Assembly (NCBI RefSeq): GCF_041260665.1 | Contig: NZ_JBGCCT010000014.1 | Span: 1 to 64,000 of the forward strand | DNA: 64,000 nt | Origin: Catenulispora sp. GP43 | GTDB lineage: Bacteria; Actinomycetota; Actinomycetes; Streptomycetales; Catenulisporaceae | Direction: 5' to 3' | Shown: piece after piece, positions 63,856 through 64,000 of the stretch | Numbering within the stretch: position 1 is the stretch's first letter | How the letters are laid out: the number at the start of each line of letters is the position of its first letter | Made by a program: the position numbers and the translations under genes | Notes under the pieces: generated by a model | The model's input: the letters and a program-made list of their open reading frames with translations, nothing else | Told to the model about the DNA's origin: nothing | Databases searched by the model: none

Positions 63856-64000
63856 CAGTGTGCTGGCCGAATCCCTGCGCCGCAGCCCGCTCGGGCACCT
63901 TTCCGACTACTTCGCGCAGCGGTCGACGGGCGGCGTGCGGCTTCGCGAACTCCCGTTCCTGACCATGCTCAATCTCCAGCTCGACCCCGACGGTGCCGCC
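63845..64000 (+). CDS. soxG: Sarcosine oxidase subunit gamma (5' part)
   Basis: Begins GTG at 63845, overlapping the soxA stop by 11 bases, and runs past the window edge. The visible 52 residues (ESLRRSPLGHLSDYFAQRS, then LRELPFLTMLNLQLDPDG) match the start of SoxG. It completes the soxBDAG order typical of heterotetrameric sarcosine oxidase. Confidence 0.88.
   Translation, partial: MTVDSVLAESLRRSPLGHLSDYFAQRSTGGVRLRELPFLTMLNLQLDPDGAA

Overview
The window is about 64 kb of very GC-rich DNA with strong third-codon GC bias, frequent GTG starts and dense TetR/MarR/AraC/HxlR/MerR-type regulators. It also carries Tat-type signals, an LtrA protein, SigE-family sigma factors, an MmyB-type regulator and a tandem-GNAT mycothiol-synthase-like protein. 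This points to a large soil actinomycete (Streptomyces/Catenulispora-like); the genus cannot be fixed from the sequence alone. No intact rRNA, tRNA, CRISPR array or prophage was seen.

Layout. 0.4-8 kb: DUF4240 protein, LtrA plus SnoaL pair with a divergent TetR, an ABM monooxygenase, and a MarR gene divergent from a Tat-exported SnoaL-like protein and an MDR oxidoreductase. 7.2-12.9 kb: an AraC regulator divergent from a tightly packed run of SDR, ester cyclase (interrupted), alpha/beta hydrolase, MBL-fold hydrolase, an ABM-SRPBCC fusion and a truncated MFS transporter. 12.9-19.7 kb: an amidohydrolase/SDR pair, then two TetR genes, a DHA2 transporter and a metal-dependent amidohydrolase, tied together by a repeated operator. 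20.5-24 kb: a chimeric gene (LQxxxGN-type N-terminus plus the C-terminal half of an SDR), then MmyB regulator-aldo/keto reductase-hydrolase. 24.7-28 kb: SMI1/KNR4 protein, a secreted bulb-type lectin, a decayed ricin-type lectin and decayed LCP and LuxR-ATPase fragments. 28-32 kb: HxlR/NAD-binding/hydrolase operon and a TetR. 32.7-37.5 kb: Tat-exported amine oxidase, a secreted protein and a secreted phosphoesterase.

37.9-44.4 kb is a graveyard of mobile DNA: IS256-family transposase remnant, two tyrosine-recombinase C-terminal fragments, the second copy of a duplicated MgtC fragment, a frameshifted DUF6262 gene and an integrase-type transposase fragment, with a few live genes (cupin/TetR, GNAT, an orphan acidic protein) between them. 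45-51 kb: two SigE-family sigma/membrane-partner modules facing each other across a MerR-methyltransferase fusion and a second methyltransferase. 51-56.5 kb: a collapsed Ser/Thr kinase gene, a DGPF-domain protein and a secreted sedolisin (S53) pair.

56.6-64 kb is the clearest pathway: a choline-dehydrogenase-like GMC oxidoreductase divergent from purU-soxB-soxD-soxA-soxG. Together these suggest oxidation of choline/betaine-derived one-carbon donors through sarcosine to glycine, with PurU handling formyl-tetrahydrofolate. The window ends inside soxG.
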